Below are positions 39,056 to 46,864 of a stretch of 56,027 nt of DNA, in pieces. The stretch is from the IMG/VR virus record IMGVR_UViG_3300037258_000287, positions 1 through 56,027 of that record; one strand, given 5' to 3'. Made by a program: the position numbers and the translations under genes. Position 1 is the stretch's first letter; every line of letters begins with the position of its first letter. The notes under the pieces are model-generated. The model did not search any database. It was given only the letters and a program-made list of their open reading frames with translations, and had not been told where the DNA came from. Source of the DNA: a virus.

Positions 39056-39406
39056 GTGCTCAAGGTTGGAAAGTGCGCAAAGTGTCACGGGCTGATGCCG
39101 CTCACGACCCATCACATCATTCCGCGGTCCAAAGGCGGGAAGGGCCTTCCGAATAATACCGTTCTGGTATGTCGCCCCTGCCACGACGAGCTAGATATCG
39201 AAGCTGGCGTGCGGCAGATCCGCAAGGGACCTAAGATGCCCGGCCTTCCTCGGCGGCGGATGCAGTGCCATTCCTGCAATAACACTATCCGAAAGGACGA
39301 ATGGCGAAATGGTCATAGGCTTTGCAGGCCGTGTCAGTGGAAGAAAGAGCGCGCAACATGGGACCGGCTCAAACAGATGCTCGTTGAGGCAGAAGAGCGG
39401 CTCTGA
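39056..39406 (+). CDS. HNH endonuclease with second zinc site
   Basis: 116 residues. CAKC knuckle, LTTHHIIPRSKGGKGLPNNT, then LVCRPCHDELD: a complete HNH core (His-His, Asn, His) with structural CxxC pairs. A second CHSC...CRPC ribbon follows (about 72-93). HNH enzymes near terminases can help packaging, but here terminase is 5 kb away. It may instead be a homing or accessory nuclease. Confidence 0.85.
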   Translation: MLKVGKCAKCHGLMPLTTHHIIPRSKGGKGLPNNTVLVCRPCHDELDIEAGVRQIRKGPKMPGLPRRRMQCHSCNNTIRKDEWRNGHRLCRPCQWKKERATWDRLKQMLVEAEERL

Positions 39407-39464
39407 TCGCGGCGCGGCCCGGCCTCAGAAAATTAAATAAATCGCTCATCACGACTAAGGTGGT

Positions 39465-40118
39465 GTGCGCGAGCCCGACGTCCCCGTAACCCTCGAAGAA
39501 AAACCGCCCTCCGACCCGCCATCTATCCCGCCCGAAACCTCCGAACACGAGCTGGCGCACACGGAAACCTCGATCACAGACTATGCCAGGCTCTGCGTCA
39601 AGGCGGCGCAAGATGACGGCTACAAGGAAATAGGTACGGTCCACAACGTATCTTTCTCCGAAGCCTACCAGCCAGTCCCCGAACCCTCACCGCCTGCCAA
39701 ACCCGCCGGGCCTCCGCTTCTCTCTCAAGAGGAATACGACGCCAAGCGCGCCGCGCGGAACGTCGAGCAACTCATCCGCAAAGAGCAAGCCCGTCTTACC
39801 CCTCTTGCCCGCCGCGCCTTCCTCTGCGCACTGCACGAAGCCTGCACAAAAGACATTGCATCGCTTGACGAATCGTACCGCCGGGCGCTGGCGAAGAAAG
39901 AAGAGCTGCTCGCCAAAGCCCGATCGGAAGCATCGCCGGAAAAGGTGAGTCCGGATCCGGATGCATCGCCGGAAACGGCGGGGCTGCAGTCTGCCGGCCT
40001 GCCCGCTATCGACGTGGATGAATCACTCGCGCCCGGCACAGTAGAGTTTCGCGGGCCACGCGGCGCAGGCAAGATCACCGACCTTGTGCCCATTCCACTT
40101 ACTGCGGAGGAACTGTGA
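39465..40118 (+). CDS. Hypothetical Pro/Glu-rich protein with hairpin-repeat insert, 217 residues
   Basis: GTG start after CTAAGGTG. A Pro-rich, likely disordered N-terminus is followed by a helical middle (about 90-150: EEYDAKRAARNVEQLIRKEQ) and a tail. At about 154-174 (SEASPEKVSPDPDASPETAG) two DNA hairpin repeats are translated as tandem ASPE units. Function unknown; the repeat-coded loop is probably tolerated because it is unstructured. Confidence 0.55.
   Translation: MREPDVPVTLEEKPPSDPPSIPPETSEHELAHTETSITDYARLCVKAAQDDGYKEIGTVHNVSFSEAYQPVPEPSPPAKPAGPPLLSQEEYDAKRAARNVEQLIRKEQARLTPLARRAFLCALHEACTKDIASLDESYRRALAKKEELLAKARSEASPEKVSPDPDASPETAGLQSAGLPAIDVDESLAPGTVEFRGPRGAGKITDLVPIPLTAEEL
39925..39982. 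repeat. Two hairpin repeats inside a coding region
   Basis: TCGCC-GGAAAA-GGTGA (39933-39948) and TCGCC-GGAAAC-GGCGG (39966-39981), 33 bp apart with GGATCC at 39952-39957 between them. The 33-base period keeps the frame. Confidence 0.75.
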
Positions 40119-40300
40119 GTCAATCGAGCCATTGGCCGTTTGCTATCTGGTATGCGATCTGCGTATTGGGCCTGATCGTGAAGGCGATGCAGGTCGACAA
40201 GGAAGAGGTGACACTAGCCCAGTTCATCGGGCACCTCGTCGTTGACATCGGAGGTCAGACGCTGGTTATCGCGTGGGCAGCCGGATGGAGGTTTTGGTAG
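40115..40300 (+). CDS. Small membrane protein, 61 residues
   Basis: Two hydrophobic stretches (WPFAIWYAICVLGLIVKAM and FIGHLVVDIGGQTLVIAWAA) separated by a short charged loop, so a two-helix hairpin. GGAGGAACTGTG upstream. Overlaps the preceding gene by 4 bases. A second holin-like candidate or other membrane function; unknown. Confidence 0.6.
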   Translation: MSQSSHWPFAIWYAICVLGLIVKAMQVDKEEVTLAQFIGHLVVDIGGQTLVIAWAAGWRFW

Positions 40301-40408
40301 ATGGCCGTGGAAGTCACCCTGCGAAGCGATGGCCACTGGTGGCGATGGAACGGCCTCAAGTGGATCGGCCCCTACGCCACAAAAGCAGAGGCTGAGAAAG
40401 GATCGTAG
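40301..40408 (+). CDS. Small Trp-rich protein, 35 residues
   Basis: MAVEVTLRSDGHWWRWNGLK WIGPY followed by a KAEAEKG helix. ATG follows the previous TAG directly. Looks like a short beta-hairpin plus helix seen in tiny phage proteins; unknown role. Confidence 0.5.
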   Translation: MAVEVTLRSDGHWWRWNGLKWIGPYATKAEAEKGS

Positions 40409-40416
40409 GAACCCGC

Positions 40417-40674
40417 ATGCCCTTAACTCGATACCGTTGCTTCAAGGAAGTTGAGGCGATGAAGATCGTCAGAATCGATGCGCTCTGCTCACTATCGACC
40501 GGCCCCAACACGCCTGTGGCTGCGCTGATTGGGGAAGACGGAACACAGGTGACCGTCACCGAGGATTGGTTTAACCGCTTCAGACCCGGCCCCGGCGGCT
40601 ACGTTGTATACAGCGATGGCTACCGGTCCTTCTCACCCGCCAAAGCTTTCGAGGAAGGCTACACCAAAATCTGA
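40417..40674 (+). CDS. Hypothetical protein, 85 residues
   Basis: Beta-rich (MKIVRIDALCSLSTGPNTPV, GTQVTVTEDWFNRFRPGPGG). ATG 40459 with GGAAGTTGAGG upstream may be the true start, giving 71 residues. TGATG couples it to the next gene. Confidence 0.55.
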   Translation: MPLTRYRCFKEVEAMKIVRIDALCSLSTGPNTPVAALIGEDGTQVTVTEDWFNRFRPGPGGYVVYSDGYRSFSPAKAFEEGYTKI

Positions 40675-41102
40675 TGGCCGCTAAAGTGACCCCCATGAAG
40701 CGCCCTGCCTCCTTGACTCCCGAGGAAATCGACGAGCTCGCCATCCTGCACGAAAAGCTCGGACCGATGCGGAAGCGGCAGGAACAGTTGAAAGAGAAAA
40801 ACGAAGCCGCCAATCCCAAGCTCAAGACGGACCCCAACGCGACGATGATCCTCGAAGGCAAACACTACCTGATCGACGTGAGCAAGCGCGGCCCGGAGAC
40901 CAAAGTCGCCGGCATTGAGAAGATTTACAAATTGCTCGGGTTAAAGGCGTTCTTCGAATTCGTCAAGCGCTGCCAGGTGACGCAAAAGGCCCTCGATGCA
41001 TCACTTCCCGCCGGCACAGACCGCGAACTGTTCCTTGTAACTGCGCAGACTGGCCACAGAAACTACTCAGTTACACGTAAATTCACCGGCGAGACCGCAT
41101 GA
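40674..41102 (+). CDS. Hypothetical protein, 142 residues
   Basis: A charged helical first half (LTPEEIDELAILHEKLGPMR...) and an alpha/beta second half (IEKIYKLLGLKAFFEFVKRC, TQKALDASL). It may be a nuclease-inhibitor or DNA-binding type, but I see no motif. ATGA overlap downstream. Confidence 0.6.
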   Translation: MAAKVTPMKRPASLTPEEIDELAILHEKLGPMRKRQEQLKEKNEAANPKLKTDPNATMILEGKHYLIDVSKRGPETKVAGIEKIYKLLGLKAFFEFVKRCQVTQKALDASLPAGTDRELFLVTAQTGHRNYSVTRKFTGETA

Positions 41103-41377
41103 GCGTGCGGATCGAAGCGCTAAAAATAACGCGGGTGGTGAGCATATCGGCTCAGTCCTTGACCGAGGAACACGAGTATTTTCCCGGATGCACCGCTGTG
41201 CTGATAGAGGACGGAAAGATGTGGACGCTGAACTCCCGACGCGAGAAAACCTACTCACGGCCACTGGAAGGACTGCGCGGAATTTCTCTTTGCGCAGTGG
41301 AATATCAGGGCTGGGCACCCGGTTCAGAGCACGGCAAAGTCAGGACAGTCGACGCGGCGGAAAGGTGGCTCGATTGA
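41099..41377 (+). CDS. Hypothetical protein, 92 residues
   Basis: Beta-rich (IEALKITRVVSISAQSLTEE, GCTAVLIEDGKMWTLNSRRE). The 3' end overlaps the LuxR-type regulator gene by 13 bases. Unknown function. Confidence 0.6.
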   Translation: MSVRIEALKITRVVSISAQSLTEEHEYFPGCTAVLIEDGKMWTLNSRREKTYSRPLEGLRGISLCAVEYQGWAPGSEHGKVRTVDAAERWLD

Positions 41378-41748
41378 ACCGCATCCAGCTAACCCGGCGG
41401 GAAGTCGACATGATCCAAGGCGTGCTCGACGGCAAATGCAACAAGGACATCGCCACAGCCTGCGGCATCACCGAGAACACAGCGAAGGTCTACCTATCTC
41501 GCCTCTTCGGAAAAGTGGGTGCGCGATCGCGCTGGGAGCTGATGGAATGGGGCCGCGCATGGGCTGAGGCTGAGCGCCGCGTGCAGGCCCAATACCGCGA
41601 GCTGCATCCCGATGCCCTGGAGACTATCCCTACGTTGCAGATCCGCGAGGTTACGGAGTTCGAAGTCATCAAAGCTCTGATCCAAAAGACCGTACTCGGT
41701 ACCGAGCAGCGCGCCGAACTGGCAGTCTCGCTCTTGAGGGACGCGTAG
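41365..41748 (+). CDS. LuxR/GerE-type helix-turn-helix regulator
   Basis: 127 residues from GTG 41365. The HTH is clear at about 8-62: LTRREVDMIQGVLDGKCNKD, then CGITENTAKVYLSRLFGKVG. The C-terminal half is helical (EFEVIKALIQKTVLGTEQRA) and may be for dimerising. TTG 41374 is an alternative start. It shares family and lack of a sensor domain with 24169-24441 and probably regulates transcription of late or early phage genes. Confidence 0.8.
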   Translation: MARLNRIQLTRREVDMIQGVLDGKCNKDIATACGITENTAKVYLSRLFGKVGARSRWELMEWGRAWAEAERRVQAQYRELHPDALETIPTLQIREVTEFEVIKALIQKTVLGTEQRAELAVSLLRDA

Positions 41749-41751
41749 TAA

Positions 41752-42036
41752 ATGAACCACGCCTCCATCGAACTGCTTACCGAATTTGTCCCGACGCCCA
41801 CGCTGCACGCTGCCTGCTCGCACGACTGCGGTAATTTCGTGAGGATGGCATGCCCTCCGACGGATATAATGCCGCTCGAAGCCTCGTTGCAGAATTTCCT
41901 GATGCAGGTGCGAAACGCGGGCTGGAATATCGGCCTCATGGGAAACGCCTGCCCGGCGCACGTGAAGAAAATGCAGGATGCGCAGCCGCGCGTGATAGCG
42001 CCATCGAACGGCAATCTGATTTTGAAGCCTCACTAA
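41752..42036 (+). CDS. Hypothetical protein, 94 residues
   Basis: MNHASIELLTEFVPTPTLHA... with two Cys/His groups (CSHDCG, ACP) and a helix LEASLQNFLMQVRNAGWNIG. A small metal-binding fold is possible. Unknown function. Confidence 0.55.
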   Translation: MNHASIELLTEFVPTPTLHAACSHDCGNFVRMACPPTDIMPLEASLQNFLMQVRNAGWNIGLMGNACPAHVKKMQDAQPRVIAPSNGNLILKPH

Positions 42037-42053
42037 GGAGAGAAAAGACTTAT

Positions 42054-42284
42054 ATGTTTTCAACGCAAATGACAGAGAGAATCGGCGGTGAAACGCACCC
42101 GACCCGCACCCATGAAACGCTGGACGCCGCGGTGAAGTACGCACAGCAGCGATCATCCGAAAAGCAGTGCGAGATTTCGGTGCGCGACCAGTTCGGCACC
42201 GTGCTGCACGTGTTCGAAGCCGGCGAGGACAAGATGGTGCACTACCCGGAAGTGTGCCAGGAAGTCGGGCAACTCACGCAGTAG
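42054..42284 (+). CDS. Hypothetical protein, 76 residues
   Basis: ATG 42054 follows AAGGAGAG. Sequence THETLDAAVKYAQQRSSEKQ, then EISVRDQFGTVLHVFEAGED is an alpha-beta-beta unit common in tiny phage proteins (DUF2188-like in style). The earlier in-frame start lies inside the preceding gene and is rejected. Confidence 0.6.
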   Translation: MFSTQMTERIGGETHPTRTHETLDAAVKYAQQRSSEKQCEISVRDQFGTVLHVFEAGEDKMVHYPEVCQEVGQLTQ

Positions 42285-42366
42285 GCGAGTTAACCAAGGA
42301 GATCACGAAAATCGCGGCTGAAAAATAAATATCGAGAAATCCTGAAAAATTTCTGACGCCAGCCTG

Positions 42367-42372
42367 TATACT
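42367..42372 (+). promoter_or_regulatory. -10 box upstream of the structured leader
   Basis: TATACT at 42367-42372. No convincing -35 hexamer lies at the right spacing (CTGAAA is 19 bases upstream), so this is a weak or activator-dependent promoter. Confidence 0.4.
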
Positions 42373-42378
42373 CCTTTC

Positions 42379-42544
42379 GAACATTGCGCTGCACCTGGGC
42401 GCTGATCTGCTAATTGAAACCTCCTACACGGGGCGCACCTTTCCACGGGGTGCGCCCTGTACACCCGTCCGGAACGGGTGGTGCTCGCCGTGAAGGGGCG
42501 AGGGTAAACAAGACTAACCCCGGTCACCGATCCCAACGCCACAC
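42379..42544 (+). ncRNA. Structured leader RNA with three adjacent hairpins
   Basis: The 166 bases before GTG 42545 contain no gene but fold well. Hairpin 1: TACA + GGGCGCACC (42425-42439) with GGTGCGCCC + TGTA (42449-42461), 13 pairs with a CG bulge. Hairpin 2: CACCCGT-N5-ACGGGTG (42462-42480). Hairpin 3: CTCGCC-N7-GGCGAG (42484-42502). They are nearly back to back. No known riboswitch or ribozyme motif was recognised. It may be a regulatory leader or a small RNA; the 5' end is inferred from the -10 box. Confidence 0.55.
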
Positions 42545-43045
42545 GTGTCTCTTGTCATCCCAGCCCGCGATTCACGCGACCGGATAGCCGTCGTAGGCCC
42601 GGACGGTGAGGTCATTCTCTGGGCAGATTACTCGCAAGCACAGGACCTTATGAAGCGCGGCGAAGTCTTAGCCGTGCGCTCGAAACATGGGAAGGGCCGC
42701 ATCAAATGCCTCGCGATAGTTGAGCGTCTGACAGCCATACCGCAGAAGCCGACACCCTTGCGCCAGCACGGCACGGCAGGCGATTCGCACACTAATTTAC
42801 GGGAGTGCCGCTGCGGAGAATGCAAGGAAAACGGCTCACCGGTTAAACGGCACCTGAACCGATCCACCAACCCACCCGGAGTATGGACGATTGACGCGCT
42901 ACCCCGCTGGGGCAAGAAAGATTGGAAGACGCGGGCGCTGTTCCGCCGTCCCCTGCTCGAAGCCATCTACGGACGGGAGCACGTCGAAAAGTGCTTGAAT
43001 CCCCCGCGCCCCTCCCCGTCGCCGTCCCGTTCGAAGGCCGCATAG
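42545..43045 (+). CDS. Hypothetical protein, 166 residues
   Basis: GTG start after the structured leader. The first 60 residues are alpha/beta (DRIAVVGPDGEVILWADYSQ...). A small CRCGEC cluster follows, then basic, Trp-containing sequence (VWTIDALPRWGKKDWKTRAL). Possibly nucleic-acid binding. Its end overlaps the sigma-like gene by 55 bases. Confidence 0.6.
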   Translation: MSLVIPARDSRDRIAVVGPDGEVILWADYSQAQDLMKRGEVLAVRSKHGKGRIKCLAIVERLTAIPQKPTPLRQHGTAGDSHTNLRECRCGECKENGSPVKRHLNRSTNPPGVWTIDALPRWGKKDWKTRALFRRPLLEAIYGREHVEKCLNPPRPSPSPSRSKAA

Positions 43046-43317
43046 CGCGCACCACACCGGACCCGGCGCACGATGCGCTCGAGAAATTGAGCCTCGAGGA
43101 CGTAGCGCGAATTGTGGCGATGTTCGCCGGCGCCCTGACTTCGCAGCAGACGCAAGTGCTCGTGATGAGGTACTGGCACGATCGCACCTTCGAAGAGATT
43201 GGCGAACTGGTCGGCATTTCGTTGGGCGCAGCGTACCGCATTCACCGTGCAGCGCTTGAATCCTTGCGCAAGCGGATGGAACTGGCGGGCATACGCCGCG
43301 TGGCCGATGTCATATGA
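42991..43317 (+). CDS. Sigma-70 region 4-like HTH protein
   Basis: 108 residues from GTG 42991. About 52-100 is a textbook sigma region 4: LTSQQTQVLVMRYWHDRTFE, EIGELVGISLGAAYRIHRAA, LESLRKRM. There is no region 2, so it cannot act alone as a sigma factor. It may be a late-gene activator that docks on host polymerase, or a partner of the region-2-like protein at 37285. It sits upstream of the terminase and head genes, where a late regulator is expected. Confidence 0.8.
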   Translation: MLESPAPLPVAVPFEGRIARTTPDPAHDALEKLSLEDVARIVAMFAGALTSQQTQVLVMRYWHDRTFEEIGELVGISLGAAYRIHRAALESLRKRMELAGIRRVADVI

Positions 43318-44084
43318 AGGGCTACTGCGATCTTCCGGGAGCCTGCCATTTACCGAAAAACGGAATGAAACTTGAGTGCGTCATCACCTGCGTGAACCAC
43401 GCGGACTTTCTTGCCCACACGATTCCGCTGAACAAGCACTGCTTTGACCGGATCGTAGTGGTATCGGCTCCCGAAGATCGGGACACCCCGAGGATTTGCG
43501 ACTACTGGCAGGTCGAATGTTGCCAGACGGACGCGTTCAACTCGCGATGGGGCGAATTCAAAAAGGGCTGCGGAATCAATGCCGGCCTGGCAGCTCTTTC
43601 GCTCGATGATTGGGTTTGCCACCTCGACGCCGACATCGCGCTGCCTCCCAATTCGCGGTTTGCCCTTGAGCACGCGGACCTTGACCCGTCGATGATCTAC
43701 GGGATTGACCGGGTCGATTGCAAATCCTACACCGACTGGCAGCGGTTCATCGGCAACCCGGTTCGTAATGTCGACGGCGCCGGATGGTTCATCCATACGA
43801 CGCACAGCCCTTTCAAGCTCTCAACCAGGGTGAAATTCGGGCCTGACGGTGGCTACGTTCCGATCGGGTTCTTTCAGTTGTGGCACCCGAAAACTTCCGG
43901 CATGTCCCGGTATCTTGAAGGCCACAATGACGCAGGGCGGGAAGATTCGATGTTCCCGGCACAGTGGCCACGCAGCAAACGGGGATTCATCCCGGAGGTC
44001 ACCGCCTACCATCTTGAGAGCGAGGATGCTCCCATGGCGGCAAACTGGCAGGGACGCAAGACCAAACCTTTTCAAATCGGATGA
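43314..44084 (+). CDS. Glycosyltransferase-like protein (GT-A fold)
   Basis: 256 residues (start possibly Met at 43365). MKLECVITCVNHADFLAHTI, then FDRIVVVSAPEDRDTPRICD and a DxD motif in WVCHLDADIALP (metal and nucleotide-sugar binding), with a later LEGHNDAGREDSMFP. This is the nucleotide-diphospho-sugar transferase pattern. Phage enzymes of this kind glycosylate DNA bases, host O-antigen or virion proteins. Being just before the terminase and not in a seroconversion cassette, modification of virion protein or DNA seems likelier, but this is inference. Confidence 0.75.
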   Translation: MKGYCDLPGACHLPKNGMKLECVITCVNHADFLAHTIPLNKHCFDRIVVVSAPEDRDTPRICDYWQVECCQTDAFNSRWGEFKKGCGINAGLAALSLDDWVCHLDADIALPPNSRFALEHADLDPSMIYGIDRVDCKSYTDWQRFIGNPVRNVDGAGWFIHTTHSPFKLSTRVKFGPDGGYVPIGFFQLWHPKTSGMSRYLEGHNDAGREDSMFPAQWPRSKRGFIPEVTAYHLESEDAPMAANWQGRKTKPFQIG

Positions 44085-44091
44085 CTCCTTT

Positions 44092-44265
44092 ATGCCGGAT
44101 GTCTGGATTCTCGAAGATGAAAACACCGACTGGATCGGCTCCCTGCATCACCCGAAAAAACAGCGTCTAACTACACTCCACTCAGGTACTCGCCATGACC
44201 CCCTCAAGCGCAGTCGGAATCCCGGAGCAGCTCGCCGATGTTCGGGCGCGGACTACAACGCTTGA
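44092..44265 (+). CDS. Small hypothetical protein, 57 residues
   Basis: MPDVWILEDENTDWIGSLHH PKKQRLTT... The first half looks like protein; the second half overlaps the next gene and does not. It may be real with an overlapped 3' end, or only a remnant. Confidence 0.35.
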   Translation: MPDVWILEDENTDWIGSLHHPKKQRLTTLHSGTRHDPLKRSRNPGAARRCSGADYNA

Positions 44266-44374
44266 GCATGGACAAGACCGGATCGAAAAGAAAATAGACC
44301 GGCTCGAAGCATGGGTTGTCGCCGCACTGGGCGGCATCGCGCTGCAACTGTTGGTCGTCATCCTGAAGGGATAA
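44195..44374 (+). CDS. Small coiled-coil membrane protein, 59 residues (XhlA-like)
   Basis: MTPSSAVGIPEQLADVRART, a heptad-like helix (TLEHGQDRIEKKIDRLEAWV), then a membrane helix (VVAALGGIALQLLVVILKG). This coiled coil plus C-terminal helix is the haemolysin XhlA/holin-like layout. It could add to lysis, although it is far from the lysozyme. Confidence 0.5.
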   Translation: MTPSSAVGIPEQLADVRARTTTLEHGQDRIEKKIDRLEAWVVAALGGIALQLLVVILKG

Positions 44375-44378
44375 TCCC

Positions 44379-44582
44379 GTGGCCATCGAGTGCTCGGACC
44401 TTAGACAGCGCTACATCCTGCGGCTGGTGGACCGGCTGCGGGAAGGCCTGCCCATTTCGACCGCCGGCCTCGACGAGCAGGAGGAAGCCCGCGAACTCCT
44501 GGCCAGCGAATCAATCGAAATTCCGGCCGAGACCTGGGGCGACCTGGCATTACACCACCGGCGCATCGCGAAATCCGCTTAG
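44379..44582 (+). CDS. Hypothetical protein, 67 residues
   Basis: GTG start. Helical (LRQRYILRLVDRLREGLPIS, QEEARELLASESIEIPAETW). Sits just before terminase. Unknown. Confidence 0.55.
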   Translation: MAIECSDLRQRYILRLVDRLREGLPISTAGLDEQEEARELLASESIEIPAETWGDLALHHRRIAKSA

Positions 44583-44598
44583 CCCTGCAAAGGACTGT

Positions 44599-44802
44599 AT
44601 GAAGAAGCCCGCCCCAAAGAAAATCGCTCAGTGCATCCGCCCCGTCACCCAGTCCGATGCGGACCAGCAGTTATCGGTGATCGAGGACGTGCGCATCCAG
44701 ATCATCACCAAGAAAAAGGAACTGCTCGAAATCGAGCACAGGCTCTGGCTGTATGAGCGCGGCCTCCAGGAGATGCAGGCCGAACTCCGGAAAGCAGCCT
44801 AG
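44599..44802 (+). CDS. Hypothetical coiled-coil protein, 67 residues
   Basis: From ATG 44599 with AAAGGA upstream. Helical (QLSVIEDVRIQIITKKKELL, EIEHRLWLYERGLQEMQAEL). Directly before the small terminase. Unknown. Confidence 0.55.
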   Translation: MKKPAPKKIAQCIRPVTQSDADQQLSVIEDVRIQIITKKKELLEIEHRLWLYERGLQEMQAELRKAA

Positions 44803-44808
44803 CCCTTT

Positions 44809-45444
44809 GTGGAATTTCTCTGGACCGCGCAGCGCGAGGAAGCTGCCCTGCTTGTCGCTCAAGACGAGCTTACCGACGAGCAGATTGCCAAGCGAGTGGG
44901 CGTCACCCGCAACGGCGCAGTAGCGCGATGGAAAGCTACCCCGGCATTCCGCGTCCGCGTCAATGAGCACGTACGGGAATGGGCGCAGAGGTTCCGCGAA
45001 GAGGGGCTATGCGTCAAAGAGCGGCGCGTCAGATCGCTCGTCGATGATTTCGCGGCCACTGAATTAATACTCTCCGAACGCGGTGAGCAGCTTGCGGACT
45101 TCGGGGGGGGATGCTCGACAGGCTTCATCTGCCGCGACTACAAGGGGAAAGACGCAACCCAGGAAGTCTTCTTCTTCGACGCTGCCCTAATGCGAGAGCG
45201 CCGGGCTATCCGGGAGCAGATTGCCCAGGAACTGGGCGACGTCGTCACCAAGCACGAACACACCGGCAAGAACGGTGCGCCGATCGACGTAACAGTAAAT
45301 GCCAGGGAGTTGCTCACTAGCCGAATCGCTAGCATCGCTGAGCGAAGAGGAACGGGACGAAGCGATATCCAGCCTGACGGACGAACAGGCGGCGAGGATT
45401 CTGTACGACTGGCGGGGGACGTTCGCCCGGCAGAACCAGCTTGA
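44809..45444 (+). CDS. terS: Terminase small subunit candidate
   Basis: GTG start, up to 211 residues. The N-terminus is an HTH (DELTDEQIAKRVGVTRNGAV) as in small terminases, which bind the packaging site. The middle is helical with EVFFFDAALMRERRAIREQI. The 3' end overlaps the large-subunit start by 146 bases, so the last 40 residues, which look poor in protein character, may be the true overlap. Assignment rests on the HTH and on position directly before the large subunit. Confidence 0.7.
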   Translation: MEFLWTAQREEAALLVAQDELTDEQIAKRVGVTRNGAVARWKATPAFRVRVNEHVREWAQRFREEGLCVKERRVRSLVDDFAATELILSERGEQLADFGGGCSTGFICRDYKGKDATQEVFFFDAALMRERRAIREQIAQELGDVVTKHEHTGKNGAPIDVTVNARELLTSRIASIAERRGTGRSDIQPDGRTGGEDSVRLAGDVRPAEPA

Positions 45445-46636
45445 GCCTCCGGGAGACTGGCGCAACTGGCTGATTCTCGCGGGCCGAGGGTTCGGTAAAA
45501 CTCGCACCGGCGCCGAATTTGTTCGTGAGCAAGTAGAGCTACGTAAGGCCCGGCGAATCGCGTTCATCGGCCACACCGTAGCCGACGTCCGAAAAGTGAT
45601 GATCGAGGGGGAAAGCGGGCTGCTCGCCTGCTACCCCCCGGGAGAGGGTCCGGTCTACAAGCCTTCGGAACGATCGGTCGAGTGGTCAAACGGAGCAATC
45701 GGGACGACGTACTCGGGCGATTCTCCAGACCAGCTCCGTGGCCCGCAGCACGATCTCTACTGGTGCGACGAGCCTGCAAAGTTCGCCTATCTCCAGGACT
45801 GCTGGGATAACCTGCAGTTCGGCCTGAGACTGGGGAACGCTCCCCGCGGCGTCCTGACCACGACACCCAAGCCTCTGGCGCTCATTCGCCAGCTCGTGAG
45901 GGATCAGCCGGCCACGGTCGTTACCCGCGGCTCGACGTACGACAATGCGTCGAATCTGCCGGCGGCAACCTTAGCTGAGTTCCGCAAGAAATATGAGGGA
46001 ACGCGGCTCGGCAGGCAAGAGCTGTTTGCCGAGATTCTCGACGACGCTCCGGGCGCACTGTGGAAACGGCAATCGTTTGATGGCCACCGCGTCAAGGAAG
46101 CGCCGGAACTAACGCGAGTTGTGGTGGCGGTCGACCCGGCGGTTACCGACACCGAGCACTCGGACGAAAGCGGAATAGTGGCGGCCGGCCGCGGCATCGA
46201 TGGCCACGCGTACATCCTTGACGACTGGTCGCTTAGATCGTCGCCGGGCGAGTGGGCGAAAAAAGCGATCGAGCTTTACAAGCATCGCCGCGCCGATATC
46301 ATCATCGCCGAAGTGAACAAGGGCGGCGACTTGGTCATCTCGACCATTCGGGTGGTAGACCCTAACGCCCCGGTGCGGAAGACGCGGGCCACTCAGGGCA
46401 AAGTGCTGAGAGCTGAACCGGTCGCGGCTCTCTATGAGCAAGGCCGCGTGCACCACGTCGGGAACTTCGACGCTCTCGAAGATCAGATGTGCATGTTCAC
46501 TACGGGAGCATATGTGGGGCCGGGCTCTCCGGACCGCGCGGACGCTGCGGTATATGCGATTACGGATTTGATTTTGGACGCGCCTGGCGAGGGGCTACTC
46601 GAATACTACAGGCGCATGAACGAAAAGAAAGACTGA
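45299..46636 (+). CDS. terL: Terminase large subunit
   Basis: 445 residues. Walker A GRGFGKT (62-68), Walker B with catalytic DLYWCDE (152-158), and the nuclease domain from VVVAVDPAV (about 278) with further acidic sites. The N-terminus LASLSEEERDEAISSLTDEQ and DWRNWLILAGRGFGKT is that of the gene-transfer-agent-type large terminases. It pumps and cuts phage DNA at the portal. It starts inside the 3' end of the small-subunit frame. Confidence 0.95.
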   Translation: MPGSCSLAESLASLSEEERDEAISSLTDEQAARILYDWRGTFARQNQLEPPGDWRNWLILAGRGFGKTRTGAEFVREQVELRKARRIAFIGHTVADVRKVMIEGESGLLACYPPGEGPVYKPSERSVEWSNGAIGTTYSGDSPDQLRGPQHDLYWCDEPAKFAYLQDCWDNLQFGLRLGNAPRGVLTTTPKPLALIRQLVRDQPATVVTRGSTYDNASNLPAATLAEFRKKYEGTRLGRQELFAEILDDAPGALWKRQSFDGHRVKEAPELTRVVVAVDPAVTDTEHSDESGIVAAGRGIDGHAYILDDWSLRSSPGEWAKKAIELYKHRRADIIIAEVNKGGDLVISTIRVVDPNAPVRKTRATQGKVLRAEPVAALYEQGRVHHVGNFDALEDQMCMFTTGAYVGPGSPDRADAAVYAITDLILDAPGEGLLEYYRRMNEKKD

Positions 46637-46651
46637 CAGGGGGATTTTTCA

Positions 46652-46864
46652 ATGTTTGCGCAGGGATTCCGCGAGCTGCTAGGACAGCTTTTTCAGATCG
46701 TTGCCGCATTTCTGCGGTTGACGCTGCCGGAAGTGCTGATCGTCGGAGGTCTAGGCGTGGGCGTCTGGGCTGCCTTTATCTATTCGCCGATCGCTGGCCG
46801 GTGCGCGCTGGCGCTCATGATGCTCATGCTCGGCGTTAGCGCCGCGGGGAGAAAAGGCGCTTAG
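46652..46864 (+). CDS. Small membrane protein, 70 residues
   Basis: Two hydrophobic stretches (EVLIVGGLGVGVWAAFIYSP and CALALMMLMLGVSA) after an amphipathic start. Ribosome site AGGGGG. Sits between terminase and the secreted protein. Could be an extra holin-like protein; unknown. Confidence 0.55.
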   Translation: MFAQGFRELLGQLFQIVAAFLRLTLPEVLIVGGLGVGVWAAFIYSPIAGRCALALMMLMLGVSAAGRKGA

